DNA of 64,000 nucleotides from Lumbricus terrestris (GCA_949752735.1 OX457042.1:26037078-26101077); one strand, 5' to 3'; shown: positions 1-13,979, numbered from the stretch's first letter. Notes: generated by a model from the sequence alone, not told the origin. Made by a program: numbers and translations.

Positions 1-941
1 TAGTTCGAATTATATAATCTTATCAACAAATTTAAGTTAAAAGGGAAAATTGGTCCATAACCTCTGTAAGAAAGAGCCAACCTAAAGTGCTGTGGGCGTG
101 TTTAGACTTGCACAGATTTAAAAGATCTGGTTTAATATTTAATTTTGTTAATTTCAAACGCAAATTAACCCCATGTTTGTTTTTATAACAAGAATGTTCA
201 GTTTAAAACCAGCGGTACGGTGGTACCCAGATATGACGTGCTGAAAGGAATCACAGACATTAATCCTTAGGCCAATTCAGCTCTCTGCCATTTGAGCACG
301 ATATACTATATAAGCTGAGAATTTCTGACTTTTGTACTTTCAACCATTTATACATTATTTGTTTCAAAAATAAAGAACTTGGCCTAAAAATAAATCTGCT
401 ACATGCACTGTATTGTATGCGAGTCTAATTATATGTTGTGAAAAAAAGAAATGACGATGCTATTACATTTTGTAGCGTTAAAAAAATCATTGCTAATCAA
501 AGAAAGATGGACACAAAGTCCATAAACTCAAAGAAAATTTATATTTCTGGAACTTTTCGCGTACCCCTTACCAACGCCTGGCGTACCCCTAGGGGTACGC
601 GTACCACAGTTTGAGAACCCCTGCTCTAAACCAATATACGATATACATAATATTATATTGGCGATATTGAACTTACTCTATTATTTGCAGCTGTTGATGC
701 TGGCGAAGAAGAGGGGCAGCGTCAATGAGTCACGTGACTCTACAAAGATGTGTATTGTTGCGAAGTTGTCTGGCCATCATCAGCCCTAAAAGAGGTGGTC
801 CCGCAAGCTTTGAAATGTTTTTAGGAATATTTCTTTTGAATCCTATATTCTGATGTTGCGGTTCTATCGGACTGAGGGCGCTTTAGATTGATGTCATGCA
901 GCTGTGGCAACCAATTTAGAGACCTTAAAATAAACAACGCA
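1..941. other. noncoding stretch with one hAT end
   Basis: AT-rich DNA with no credible coding region. The only recognisable structure is a hAT-like transposon terminus at about 555-623; 640-941 shows nothing specific. Confidence 0.5.
555..623. mobile_element. hAT-like transposon terminus (fragment)
   Basis: Reading inward on the minus strand from 623 gives CAGGGGTTCTCAAACTGTGG followed by GTACGCGTACCCC, the typical start of many animal hAT elements. No partner inverted repeat was located, so the far boundary is unknown. Confidence 0.5.
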
Positions 942-942
942 A

Positions 943-987
<45 letters not shown>

Positions 988-1020
988 CATCATTATTATT
1001 ATTATCATTATTATTATTAT
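942..1020. repeat. (ATT)n microsatellite
   Basis: About 26 TTA/TTATCA units with a few C interruptions. Confidence 0.9.
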
Positions 1021-1099
1021 CGTCAAAATATATATTTATAGGACTGTGAAGTATAGAATCCTAAAATACATTTGTCGTCTGCAATCATTGACCTTAAAG

Positions 1100-1303
1100 C
1101 AGGGTTTCTTTATATGGCATTCTTTTATAACTGCTCAACCCCACTCTCTCTCCCTTTCCATCCTACACGATAAACTATTCTTAGTCGAATGACAATGAAC
1201 AATTTCGACCATTTTTAACTGCACAAAAATGCTTTTACAGCGGCACAAATCGATTTAGAATTGCACTTTTCGTGTGGAACTGCTCGCTTTTAAAAAGGCC
1301 CTG
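1100..1303. mobile_element. short hAT-like nonautonomous element, CAGGGYTT family
   Basis: Begins CAGGGTTTCTTTATAT and ends TAAAAAGGCCCTG as an imperfect inverted pair. It is flanked by 8-bp near-duplicates CCTTAAAG (1092-1099) and ACTTAAAG (1304-1311). The interior shares 'actgcacaa' motifs with the elements at 12928-13099 and 51957-52136. No coding content. The 8-bp duplication is the basis for calling it hAT-like. Confidence 0.65.
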
Positions 1304-2631
1304 ACTTAAAGTGTCGGACAAAGCATAAACTGAATGTGCATATAATGGAAAAAGAAGGGTAGAAGGGACAGGGAGAGAGGGAGATTGGAAGAGGATAAGA
1401 AGGGAATGGGGGAATGGATTGGCCACTATACCATGCATTTTGTCTTGAGTTAACACGCTATAAACAAGCACTGAAGGACTGGCGAAGACCGCGTATAGCC
1501 TACAACGACCACAAGAACCCTCTCTGTCAATGGTTGTCGTGACATATATGATGCCATATAACAACTTGAATGTCCGAATACGACTCTGTTTTGTCGACAA
1601 ATAATTATTATCTATGATCCGGGTTATTTGCTCAGGTGGTGTTCCACCAGTGACCTCCTCCTCTTCAGCGCCCTTGACCTCTCGGCAAGAACCTTAAATA
1701 CAAATACTGGAAAGTCCTTGTGCCATGTCGTGTCATGCGAACAAATAATAATAAGCCAGCTATTTACATAGTAAATCCATTATAGTTATTTATTTTTTAA
1801 TATGCGAACAAATAACAAATAATAATCAAGCTATTTACATAGTAAATCCGTTATAGTTATTTATTTATTTATTTATTTATTTATTAACAAATATCGATGA
1901 GTAGACAGTCAAATTCTGTTTGCGAAGTCCAATAAGAGCTTCAAAATTAAATCTATCCCTTAGTTCTTACATCGTGCGTTACTGTAATTGCATTATTTTC
2001 TTTTTACATTATTTCATTTAGTGGGGGGAAGTTGGTTCAAACACACAGACACGCCCATAAATACGGTCTTCATACACCCAATGGATGCTGTACACGGAAC
2101 TTAGCACCGTTCCATCATCATCAAAAATAACGTTCACGTAGCCTACATTAAAAATAAAAATGAAATTGCAATTTCACGGTCGCAGAATGAATTATAAACA
2201 TTTATGGAGAACTCAGTGCAAAACTGTACAATCTATGCAAATGATCGTCTATGCCTCTATGGGCAATATAAACATGTTTTGGATCAGCACGATGCAACTA
2301 TTGAATGGAATTGCGAGTGCAGATGCTCTGATAGTAGTAGTTATTTCAGTGACATGCACCGAGTAAAATACTGAACAACATACAAGCGATGCACACGAGT
2401 AAAAAAAAATTGATGACCACGTCTTTACCAAAGTGTGGCATAATAACGTACGGTACGCGTTTAACCCTACGTGAGTTATAGAAAAAGTAGGCCTAATGTG
2501 CGTTCACGCCGTTCAGTACCTATACTGTCACACATTGGAGTCAGGTTTTCCCCAGTCTTTTAGAAAGCTACGGTCAGCAGATAATGTGTGTTTAGGTGTA
2601 ATAATTATGTGTTTACATGTGCAGGGGCGGA
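1304..2631. other. noncoding stretch
   Basis: No supported gene. Contains a (TTTA)n run near 1852-1884. Short open frames at 2160-2431 lack homology that I recognise and lack splice context. Confidence 0.4.
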
Positions 2632-2947
2632 TACACAAACTTTGGAAGGGGGCCAAAATGGTTGGTCTTGGGACGAAAAAATTTCGTTAATCTTTCGCCG
2701 AAAAGACTGATGACCTTTTTTAGTATTTCTCCCAAAAAATTTATCAGCCCGTGTCAGCTCCGGTTAGTTGGAATCTAATGACTTTTTCGTCGAAGTCTGT
2801 ACTGCTTTTTCTTTCTCACCTTCCTGTTCCCGCTGCATTGATTGAACACTTATTGAAACCTGATAAGATGGGCACGTCCGATGCAAATCTTTGAATGGGG
2901 GGAGCCGGGGGGGGGGGCATGGCCGGATTGCCCTGGATCCGCCCCTT
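2632..2947. mobile_element. hAT-like miniature, CAGGGGCGGAT family
   Basis: Begins CAGGGGCGGATACA and ends TGGATCCGCCCCT as inverted termini. Flanks TACATGTG and AACATATC match at 5 of 8, an aged target duplication. The interior contains GATGACCTTTTTTAGTA near 2710, the core motif shared with several other elements here. Noncoding. Confidence 0.6.
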
Positions 2948-3122
2948 AACATATCTATAGGCATTTGTTAAATTGTTTATCCAGTCTTTGTGGAGCTAAA
3001 AACATTTGCACATACGAATCGACGAATTCTCCGCCGATTCTCTATTATCGAATATTCCACAATTCAGACAAAGTGCAAGGCTCGTTAAACGCAATGCGTA
3101 AATCTATACGATCGTTTAAATT

Positions 3123-3322
3123 NNNNNNNNNNNNNNNNNNNNNNNNNNNNNNNNNNNNNNNNNNNNNNNNNNNNNNNNNNNNNNNNNNNNNNNNNNNNNN
3201 NNNNNNNNNNNNNNNNNNNNNNNNNNNNNNNNNNNNNNNNNNNNNNNNNNNNNNNNNNNNNNNNNNNNNNNNNNNNNNNNNNNNNNNNNNNNNNNNNNNN
3301 NNNNNNNNNNNNNNNNNNNNNN
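3123..3322. other. assembly gap (200 N)
   Basis: Exactly 200 unknown bases, a conventional placeholder, adjacent to a long trinucleotide array that probably broke the assembly. Confidence 0.99.
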
Positions 3323-3846
<524 letters not shown>

Positions 3847-4896
3847 ACAATGATGACGCTGCAGAAATATTATGATGCTGATGCTCCTGATGTTGCTGTT
3901 GTTGTTATTGTTGCTGTTGTCGTTGTTGTTGGCGATGCTGGTGACAATGCGATGCTCTGATGCTGATGCGAATGGTTCTCTCTGTCTCTGTATCCTAATT
4001 CCAGGCGATCCCAAATCCGCCGTCAACGGACAGAATATGGACCAAATAGGAACGGAGGGAGACTGGGAGAGAGTAGAGCGATAGATAGAAAGAAGGCTGA
4101 GATAATGTGGGAAAGCGAGCAGCTATTATATATAACAGAGCCCATCTGTCGTAGGTTATACTCTGACATAATTATTTGCAACTGTCTCTAGCACCCTCCC
4201 CTCACACCCGACAACCAACGACGATATGGTCAATTATAGACAGCCACGCAACTGAGAAACAGCATAGAACCCGATGGATATCATATTCCTATACAACACA
4301 TGTCTTGTTTATTTTTTAAAGTGATCAGATACATATTATATGATTTCCATAAATAATTTTACTCCCTCAATACATAGGCCTACTATAAAACAGTTCATAG
4401 GGTATATTTATATATTCAAATTATATATATACATGTGTGTAAGCTGAGCTTCTGGTTCCCCGGTCGCGGACTGCTACCCGACAGCGTCGTTCACTCTTTG
4501 TCGCTGGGCCGGGAGCGCTTCTGAGTAGTCAGGGCTGTACTGGTAAATTTTGAGGTGAGTATACACTCTCGCCAAAAAATCGACTTTTCTTGGCCGCAAA
4601 ATCTCTAACGACTATTTAGTCATAACCTTTTTTCTTCTTACTTTACCCATTGCGCGTCCGCGGCAGTCCAAAAACTACTTCTTTCCGCGATTTTCGACTA
4701 TTTTCTGCTCGTAATTTCATTTCTCACACATTTTTTGCCATTGAATTCTTTGTGAGGTCAGTATTCGCTGCATGTACGTATACCCGCGTATATACCGTAT
4801 ACCCTGCATGGTTTTCGGAGGTGAGTATGCACGATGCCGTTTTTCCCCGGAGGTAATTACTGACTACACGCTGTATACCCGCGTGTACCCTCGTGC
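3847..4896. other. noncoding stretch
   Basis: No supported coding region. 4488-4536 contains CGGGAGCGCTTCTGAGTAG, identical to part of the SINE family seen at 15845, 34026 and 53943, so it is probably a SINE fragment. Several GGTGAGTAT-type donor-like strings lie at 4552-4822 but no coding exon precedes them. Confidence 0.4.
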
Positions 4897-5060
4897 CAGT
4901 GGCGTAGCCAGGAATTTTTGATGGGGGGGGTTTTATGGCCGGAAACCCTGTTTTTTGCTATTTTTTCTTACTTATATGGAAAAATAACCTTAAAAAAACC
5001 TTTTTCCGGAGCCAATGGGGGGGGTTTAACCCCCGAAACCCCCCCTTGCCTACGCCACTG
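4897..5060. mobile_element. hAT-like miniature, CAGTGGCGTAGCC family, with 8-bp TSD
   Basis: Begins CAGTGGCGTAGCCAGGAA and ends CTTGCCTACGCCACTG. It is flanked on both sides by the exact 8-bp duplication CCTCGTGC (4889-4896 and 5061-5068). Total 164 bp, noncoding, with G-rich then C-rich inner arms. Relatives are at 33832 and 43674. Confidence 0.85.
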
Positions 5061-5220
5061 CCTCGTGCACAGCCTTGTCAATAGCCTACCTTGAAGAGGC
5101 GTTATATAAAATTTATGAAATAAATAAATACAAATTTATTTATTCGAACACTGTGCTTTATATAATTTTTATATAGAAACTCGAACCCAAGCAATAGCAA
5201 AGAACAACTGCACAATGTGC

Positions 5221-5395
5221 ACGCATGTGGGACCTGTGTGTGTTTGTGTGTGTATGTGCGCGTGCGTTCGTGCGTGTGTGTTGTGTGTGTTCGTGTGTGT
5301 TCGTGTATGCGTGTGCGCGCGCGCGTGTGTGTGTTCGTGTGTGTTCGTGTATGTGTGTGTGTTCGTGTATGCATGTGTGTGTTGTGTGTGTGTGT

Positions 5396-5467
<72 letters not shown>

Positions 5468-5490
5468 ATGTGCATGTGCGTGTGTGTGTG
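5221..5490. repeat. (GT)n dinucleotide array
   Basis: Interrupted GT/GTGTTC repeat becoming pure GT from about 5399 to 5466. Open frames in it are repeat artefacts. Confidence 0.95.
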
Positions 5491-5697
5491 CCTATTCCAG
5501 TTATATCTATAAGTGTCCGCAGTGAGCTTACACGTATCGCTGGTCGTATATTATTAAGACTTCTGTTGTGTGTCTTATAATAATGGACAGAAGTCTGCCA
5601 CAACCGATAACTTCTCATGTAGTTTAATCGACTTCCAGCAATGCATCCTCCTCCTCCTCCGACCGTTGACAGTTGACTCGAATCTTGGCTGCATGCG

Positions 5698-5790
5698 CCC
5701 TCCCCACCCCACCCCACCCCCACCCCTACCCCCACCCCCACCCCCACCCCCACCTTCACCCCACACCCACCCCCACACCCGCCCCACTTC
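5698..5790. repeat. C-rich CCCCA repeat
   Basis: Near-continuous CCCCACCCC units; a strand-asymmetric polypyrimidine tract. The G-rich minus strand could form G-quadruplexes. Confidence 0.8.
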
Positions 5791-5799
5791 GTCTCTCAA

Positions 5800-6264
5800 C
5801 GCTCGAATTTTTCTTCAACTGACTTATACTTTTTATCTTTCACGTGGCTCTAATTATATGTGTGGAAGGATGGATGGCTGTATGCAGAGTCTAACTCTGG
5901 AAGTCTGGATGACAACAGGGTTTAACTCATGTGCGCTTATAACAACAGAGGCCGTTGGTTTGTCAGAAATTTGTTTACGTTTGGAAATTCCAGGGTAATT
6001 GGATGTAAAATAAATAAATATTGTTTCTAGATTGATCCGTATAGCCTATCCATTGTCAGCAGTTATAGCAGTCTGATAGTTGCTTATAACAAACAAAACC
6101 TTATTCAGTTTCAAAGCTGCAGCACGCTTCACTATCTCTGTCTGTCTCCCTTCCTGACTGTTTGTCTGTCTACCTGCCTATTTGTCCGTATGTTTGTCTG
6201 TCTGCCTGCCTACCTAACTGTCCGTCTGTCTGTCTGATGCACTATATATAAAATAATATATATA
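5800..6264. other. noncoding stretch with TGTC-rich tract
   Basis: Nothing coding. 6130-6235 is a degenerate TGTC/TGCC tetranucleotide tract. Confidence 0.4.
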
Positions 6265-7239
6265 CAGGGTGGGCCAAAAGTATTTGTTCAACTTTGAAGG
6301 CCTATAACTTAGGCAGTTTAGCAAGTAAGCGTATGCTTTATGCATCAAATTAAAGGTATTTCACTCTAGTATTAACTCTAAAAAAGTCGAACTGATACTA
6401 GTTTAGGTTTTAATTATATGCCAGGAACAGCGCTAGCTACTATATTTTGCTGTCGTTTGTGACGCAACCTGGCGCCGTTGACAGACGATGATCGCGTTTC
6501 GATCTTAAGTTTACGAACTGATAAGGGATCTAATTCGTTTCAAATGATTGACGAATATTCTAACAGTGGATGGAATAGACAATACCTTGAATTATCTGCT
6601 ACGGAAAATTGATAAAACAGGACTTTATCGCAAACCATGGGAATCGTAGCGCACGGCGCTCACATCCGCTAACATTGCTCGTGTGTCCGCGTACATTTGC
6701 AGTCAAGACAATGGCATGCATGCAAATTCAGCGCAAATCAGGCAGTCTTAGAAGCACTGAATAGCGTATTGGAAAAGATTATAGACCTAAAGTTAAAGTA
6801 ATTTGTCGACGAGAAGTCCCGCGAACTCTCCAGCTCTTACGCAAAGAAACGGCTGGCAGCGTGAGCGTGCAAGCGTCTGAAGCAGCGCATGGCAGTGCAC
6901 GGCTGTTGGCAAAATTGAAAGGACGTGTTTTCCGATTAGAAGATATTCATGGTAGGGACCCTACAAACACCCAAAATGATCGTGTCTACGCGCGTTTTAG
7001 CAAAAAACGATAGAATTTCCCGGGGAAACGGCGTCATAATGCGTCAGCAATGACAAAAAAATGGTAGCTAGCGCTGTTCCTAGTATATAATTAAAACCTA
7101 AACTAGTATCAGTTCGACTTTTTTAGAGTTAATACTAGAGTGAAATACCTTTAATTTGATGCATTAAGCATACACTTACTTGCTAAACTGCCTAAGTTAT
7201 AGGCCTTCAAAGTTGAACAAATACTTTTGGCCCACCCTG
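6265..7239 (+). mobile_element. Tc1/mariner-type element with ~175-bp TIRs, decayed
   Basis: Left end CAGGGTGGGCCAAAAGTATT is matched by its reverse complement at 7220-7239. The inverted repeats extend about 175 bp (6265-6443 and 7067-7239), and TA dinucleotides flank both ends (6263-6264, 7240-7241), as for Tc1/mariner transposition. The 620-bp middle has a short + frame near 6800-7012 with a NTQNDRVYARFSKK-like stretch resembling the NSRNGRVYAAAGTLKK part of the transposase at 11446. It is therefore probably a decayed transposase remnant with no catalytic triad left. A fragment of a related end (ggcccaccctg) is at about 36256-36266. Confidence 0.8.
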
Positions 7240-7240
7240 T

Positions 7241-7440
7241 ATATATATATATATTTGTCACTCCGTTTACTGCTCCCTTTGCATCTCATTACTCCTTCCA
7301 CGTGGATGGGTATAATTATGTGTATATATATATGTATATATATACACATATTTTATATATAATTATATATATATATAATTATATATATATAATTATATAT
7401 ATATGTACATGTATAAAATATATATATACCGGATTCATCG
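7241..7440. repeat. AT-rich (TA)n tract
   Basis: Long TATATA and AATTATATAT runs between two transposable elements. Confidence 0.8.
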
Positions 7441-7445
7441 ATGTA

Positions 7446-7861
7446 CACTGTGTCCGGAAAAATTCCAAGGTTCTAAAATATGAATGAAAAAACTATAGTA
7501 GATAATAATCAATTAATAAATTTAAAAACCTTTTTGATCCGTACATAATTTCCAACAAAATTTGGGGAGTAATGCAGGAGAAAGTATACAAGACAAAGGT
7601 CAGAAACATCGAAGAACTCCGCGAGCGAATTGTTAATGCTTGGGATGAAGTTGATCAACTGGTCGTCGATGCTGCTGTTAGTCAGTGGCGTGTACGTCTC
7701 GAAGCTTGTGTTGAAGCAGCCAATGGCGGACATTTTGAACATAAATTATAGTTCCATAATATTTCAGGATTAAACTGTTTTTGGAATTTTGAAAATCTAT
7801 TAATGTTTACTAATTATTTTCATATTTACCATAAAGCCTTGGAATTTTTCCGGACACAGTG
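7446..7861 (+). mobile_element. internally deleted maT/mariner element (copy 1)
   Basis: 416-bp element with termini CACTGTGTCCGGAAAAATTC and its reverse complement, flanked by TA at 7444-7445 and 7862-7863. It retains only the last ~64 codons of a transposase (7558-7751, ending GGHFEHKL then stop), with frame WGVMQEKVYK shared with the element at 11309. All catalytic aspartates are gone, so it depends on a transposase supplied elsewhere. A second copy at 36452-36888 has the same deletion structure. Confidence 0.85.
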
Positions 7862-7863
7862 TA

Positions 7864-9430
7864 TATGTACGTATTATCAAAGTCTGTGTATGCCTGTGTT
7901 TGCCTGTACGTGTACGTGTCTTCAATCAGTAATAGCGACCGTGCAATTGCAGCCATACTCCTCCTCCTTATTACAAGCCGTGCATCCTTAACGAAACGCA
8001 TTCATTGCATCCATCCGTTCGTTTCAAAGACTTTTCCCAACGATCCCTCTGTTGACGTGATGACTATTATCCCATGCTCGAAGGGCGCCGGGTAATTATG
8101 TCGCAGAGGTCTTTCTTCTGCGGCGCGGGTCTTAGCCTGTCGTCACCGATTTACACGAAGACAAATAAAGGCTGGCAGCGGCAGGTGTTAAAAGCGGCTT
8201 AATTGCCACAGCATTTAATGTATTTCGGGTCCGCCTGTGTACGTACTTTCGTCGTCATCTGAAAAGCCTTTCGGAAAGCAATGATCGTTGAGGAGAACCG
8301 ACAATATATACTCAGCGACTAATGATTGAAAGGAGACGCGTTTTCGTCTGCATACGTCCTTTGACTTCTCTTTCGCCTCTTGCGTGCGTGCATATACCGT
8401 TCTGCCTCGCCACTTCCTTCCTGTTTTCTGTCCACCTTCTTTCCCATTCTTTGCCTCTTCTTTTTCTTCTTTCTTTCATAAGCATATGTGCATTCTTCGC
8501 TACTTCCGCTCTTTGCACGTTGTATTGTATTGTACTGTATATTGTATCTGAGTATTTTATAAATCGCTTCTCGCAGCAAGAGCCTTTCAGAAGCGCGCCC
8601 AATGCGTTGTGCATAGAATCTATATGATTCTTCTTTCACTATAACTGCTCCCTTAAATTATATTCCTCCCTACTTTTGCATGGATACAAATTTATAGGCC
8701 TACAATCAAACTATTTCCTTTCAGTATTTCTTCTTTTCGTCCTGTTTTCTTCTCTTCTATTCCCCGATTTCATTATTTTTATTCTGAACTCTGAACTTTC
8801 GAGTAAGCAACCCCTGTCCGTCCGATTCGTCCTTTATTACCTCAGTATTGTCTTTCCATTCCACTCCCTTTTTCCATCTATCCACGTGGAACCAGTATCC
8901 ATAAAAGGTATACTATTCTCGTCCTAAATCGTCATCGAACGACCATCGCTCAACCGGTAGCAGACGACTTTTACGAGACGCGCCAAATTCCCAGTTCCGT
9001 AATAACCTTTTAATTACCCTGCCCCACCCCCACCCCACCCACCCCACCCCCTTTCGATCGCACATTGCCGGGTGACCCGTTGAATTGCGCGCACTTGATG
9101 CCACCGAACGATAGTGACGGGTCGCCCAAAGGTTACGGTATACGACAGTCTTTATCAGCTCCAATCCACAAACCGTATTATAATATAGGTGGCATTTAGC
9201 GACGGATCAGAAGTTGAGATACAACTAGTCATAACGTTGATTTCTCGTCTTGTAGCCTACTGATTGGAACAGGCGCACTGTCAAACGCACTCGAGCTCAA
9301 GTGACAAATTTACACTCCCAAAGTTCCCATATCTCTCTTCGCAAGACATATTTACGCACATGTGTGCTCGTGTGTGTGTGTGTGTGTGCGTGTGGGTGTA
9401 TGCGTGTGTGTGTGCGTGTGTGTGTGGAGG

Positions 9431-9461
<31 letters not shown>

Positions 9462-9546
9462 TGTGTTAAGGTGTATGTGTGTGTGAGTGCGTATACAGCT
9501 GTATGCATAGGCCTATGTTGTATATGGATTTTCTTATACTTGACAG
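7864..9546. other. noncoding stretch upstream of the receptor exon
   Basis: No supported exon. The missing receptor exon (TM1-TM3, ending in a GA[C/T]-[A/C]G splice donor) was looked for here and not seen. 8541-8600 has TTATAAATCGCTTCTCGCAG, like a LINE/SINE tail. 9015-9055 is C-rich. Confidence 0.4.
9366..9490. repeat. (GT)n microsatellite
   Basis: Interrupted GT/GC repeat ending about 55 bp before the receptor exon acceptor. Confidence 0.9.
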
Positions 9547-9670
9547 ATACTACGCCATACTTGAGCCAATGCAGGCGAGATATACGTGCACTTCAAGCAG
9601 GGCCAAAAAACTGGTTCTCTTCCTTTGGATTGCATCCTTCATCCTCGCGTCGCCGATAATTTACGGCCAG
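9547..9670 (+). CDS. GPCR exon: DRY to end of TM4
   Basis: The acceptor is ...CTTGACAG before 9547. The first base completes a phase-2 arginine codon, giving R-Y-Y-A-I-L-E-P, the DRY motif and start of ICL2. TM4 is LVLFLWIASFILASPII. The donor is CAG|GTCAGA at 9670/9671, phase 0. The frame joins directly to 10811. Confidence 0.9.
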
Positions 9671-10595
9671 GTCAGACAAATACATACATACATATAAATA
9701 TCAGATTGCATTAGATAACACGGAATAGCCTATACATAATATACATATCTTATATATATATATATTATATGATACAAAGATGTGTCTAATTTGAGTTGTG
9801 TATTCGTAAGTAGGCCTATACATATCAGCTGTGCTTCTCTGACATTTTCCTGCGTGGTGCAATGACTTTAGCCAATAAAAAGAGCACTGCTGTTTCAGGC
9901 GCCATTGCTATATATGAACAATCAGTCAATCTGAACTTATATTGCATCCAAGCATGATCTGTATTCAGAAGACCTCCGATGCTTCAGATCGCCTAATTTC
10001 GCGTTCATTTTTATTTTGATATGATTACGATAGATTTATAAGCCTACTACAGCGTCTTTGAAACCTGCGACTACAAACTTACAACTTTCAAGATTTCACT
10101 ATTAGATTCGGGAATTGTAATTAATTTAACCCAATATACCCGAAAAATAAACACTGCAACCGAAATACTATAGATAGACGGATGTAAAAGATCCCGATTT
10201 ACACTTAGTGAAAGCAACCGCACCAAGTTACAAATTTGGTGCGGTCAGTTTTTGCACGTATATGTGTAACTAATTGGTGGTGTAATTCTGATGTAATTTT
10301 GGTATCGTCATGGTGTGATATAAAGTAATTAACGGTGCAGTGATATGAGTACTTCTGGAGTAACGAGAGCAATCTTAACGGAGACACAGACAGCTGCTGA
10401 GCATCATATATCACGTATGTATGTATAGACGCAGAAGCAGAAATATGACGTACAATAATAGAAGAACTAGGTCTAGTCCCACAGGACTCCAAGAAGAACG
10501 CTAACAAGTAGGGAGCAGCTGTAGTGAATCTGACCAGTAACTGATGCGTGAACAAGGACGGTGACCGTGTCATGAGAGAAAGAGAGACAGACAGA

Positions 10596-10694
<99 letters not shown>

Positions 10695-13600
10695 CAGTAG
10701 TAGCAGTAGCAGTAGTAGTAGCAGCAGCAGCAGTAGCAGTAGCAGTAGCAGTAGCAGTAGCAGTAGTAGTACCATTGCTATTATTATTATTGTTGCCTGA
10801 ACGTATCTAGGTCCTGAAGAAGGTGGGCGTCGTGCGGGTTGGCTATTGGTGCATCAAGGAATGGGACGATGCTATACAGGAGAGGATCTACGAGATGGGA
10901 ATGCTTTTCCTCATCCTCGTCTTTCCACTTACGGCCATGACCTTCGCCTACGCCAGCATCTGTCTTGAGCTGTGGACCGTTCTCTCATCGCGACACAGCA
11001 TTCGCGCTCGCAGGTACCAACCACCTTACCAGTCTCCTATTCTATTCTATTCTATTTGGGGATTTATAAAGCGCCTCTCACAGTGCAACCTAATCAGAGT
11101 CGGTTAAAATTATAAATTGGGTTAAAATTATCCTATATAATCATTGTACAATCTCCTATGACCTATGTAATCCTAATCCTCCTATACTGCGGGGTGGGGT
11201 TAGCGTGAGGAGTGTAGAAGACAAGGATGTGATTTCCAACCCGTACCCCGCGGGCCAAAAGTCCTCGCCAGACCTAAAAAATGTCCCCCAGCCTCTCAAG
11301 GTAATATACACTGTGTCCCAATAAATCGAGACCCCTTTTTATAATGTGAATAAAACAGGCAAATCTTAATCGATTTTCAAAATTTTTAAACTGTTTTTAT
11401 CCTGAGATAATTATCTTACACTGATTCAAATATTACGTTTCTGGAATGAATATTGACGTCACAATTACGTCATTAACAGAAGCCAACAAGCACGCACGGG
11501 TTGAGCGGTCAAAGCAACTGTTAGATCGGTATCCTGCTCACATGGTAAATTTTATATGGTTCACGGACGAAAAGTTGTTTACCATCGTTACACGAAAGAA
11601 CAGTCGAAATGGCCGTGTGTATGCGGCCGCCGGAACTCTTAAGAAAAACATCTCAGCTGTTCGTTTGCTTCGCACTCGCTCGACATTTAGCCGGTCAGTC
11701 ATGGTTTCGGTTGGTGTCTCGGCTCTTGGTAAAACACAAATCCACTTCATAGAACCTGGAGTAAAAATAAATGGAGCTTACTACCGGGATTGCTTGATGT
11801 CGGAAAAGTTGTTGCCATATATCCGGGAATGTTCGGAATATTACACGTTTCAGCAAGATGGCGCTCCGGCCCACCGAGCGCGTGAAACTGTTGAAATGCT
11901 GACAAGGGAGACCCAGGATTTCATACCCCCTAATCTTTGGCCACCAAACAGCCCGGACTTAAACTCGGTCGATTACAAGATTTGGGGAGTAATGCAAGAG
12001 AAAGTTTATAAGACAAATATCAGAGACATTGAAGAACTTCGTGAACGAATCATTAATGCGTGCATTGGAAGAATTTGATCAATTGGTTATTGATGCTGCA
12101 ATTGGCAAATGGAAATGGCGAACGCGCCTTGAAGCTTGTGTTGAAGCCGAAGGCGGACACTTTGAACATACCTTGTAGTATAATGTTAGTCAAATTTTAA
12201 ATAAAATTTAACTGAAATTTAGAATTGTGAAATAATATTTAAGGTATATAACGTAGATTTTTTTAAAGAAAAAGTTGTGTTCTGTAGGCCTACTTAACAT
12301 TTGAATTATCTGATGCAAATGACGTAATTGTGACGTCAATATTCATGTCAGAAACTTAATATTTGAATCAGTGTAAGATAATTATCTCAGGATAAAAACA
12401 GTTTTGAAATTTTGAAAATCGATTAAGATTTGCCTGTTTTATTCACATTATAAAAAGGGGTCTCGATTTATTGGGACACAGTGTATATAGAAGCGAAGAT
12501 TATATGTAAAAATTGACAATCTGGACATTATAGAATATACATAGCAGAATATGTTTGTTAATATAAGAGAGGATAGTGCAGACAAGAGGGACGCATAGAG
12601 TATGGCGGGTCAGTCAATGGCCTGCCCTGGATTATTTCTGTGTGTCGTGTATTTCGGCGAATAATCCCATAATTATACGCCCCCGTCTTGAACTCTGCCC
12701 TCGCTTGTATTCATCCTCCTTTTTATCGCCCGCTGCTTTGCACATCGGGGAACGGAGCAACGACATTTCCAAGGAATTTAGCGTCCAATATATACGATTC
12801 GGAAATACGACGGTTGCTACGGACCGGACCGTATAGGCTACCTACTCGCAGAAGAACCCGCGTCCTTCTATGGCTGTTCTATATACCATATTCTCAGAAG
12901 TACTCGTTTACCTATAGCGGTTCTCTCCAGTGCTGTTTTTAAGGAATTTTTAGAACTGCACAACTCCTTCTTTCCTTTGCCATCATCCATGGTAAATTAC
13001 TTCCAATCGGAGGACAATGACCTTTTTGGTAGTTTCACTGTACATGAGTGCTTCTACAACTGCACATTGTGTGTACAACTGCACGTTAAAAAAGCCCTGG
13101 TTCTCTCTAGCTTATTCCCATACTCATTCGCCTATCAATAGTGGTTCCCTGTAACCGTGTGTAAAGAACGAAGTACATGGAATGGAATGATAACATCTAA
13201 TGGTACTGAATGGTTTAAAATTACACAATATGTGATCGGATAGGGAGTGTGTGAGAAGAGGTTGATAGGTCACGACCGAGTATATGATACAGAAGGAGCA
13301 TGGTGTGGCCTAAAGAGCAAAGAGTATATAGCGTATAGAGTAAAGTAATATCGTGTATGAACAGTGAGCAGTGTCAGGTACACCATGTTGATCAAACGAG
13401 CATTGTTTACAATATGCATGCAGCTATAGATACTTAATATTGATGGTCTTTCGATGACGTCATAAAAGAGCTGCACACGACGGTCGTTGGGTTGATGAGT
13501 TTTAAGACATTTTGAGATTGTTTGTGCACTCCAGGACAGAGTGCAACAGCGCGTACGCTATAAGAGCAGTTAATGAAGAAGTGGTGCAAGGCACGATGAA

Positions 13601-13843
13601 CTCGTGTTGAAGTGCGGATGAATATAAGTGGATTATGGAATTAACGTGCGTGCATGTATGTATGTATATGTGTGTGAATGTATGCACATGTATGTATGTA
13701 TGTATGTATGTATGTAGTATGTATGTATGCATGTATGCATGCATGTATGTATGTGTGTGTATGTATGTATGTATGTATGTATGTATGAATGTATGTATGT
13801 ATGTATGTATGCATGTATGTATGTATGTATGTATGTATGTATG

Positions 13844-13877
<34 letters not shown>

Positions 13878-13979
13878 TGTATGTATGTATGTATGTATGT
13901 ATGTATGTATGTATGTATGTATGTATGCATGTATGTATGTATGTATGTATGTATGTATGTATGTATATATGTATGTATG

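Noticed and set aside
10473..10775. 100-codon minus frame with poly-Leu
   Set aside because: Translation of AGC/AGT microsatellite DNA inside a receptor intron.
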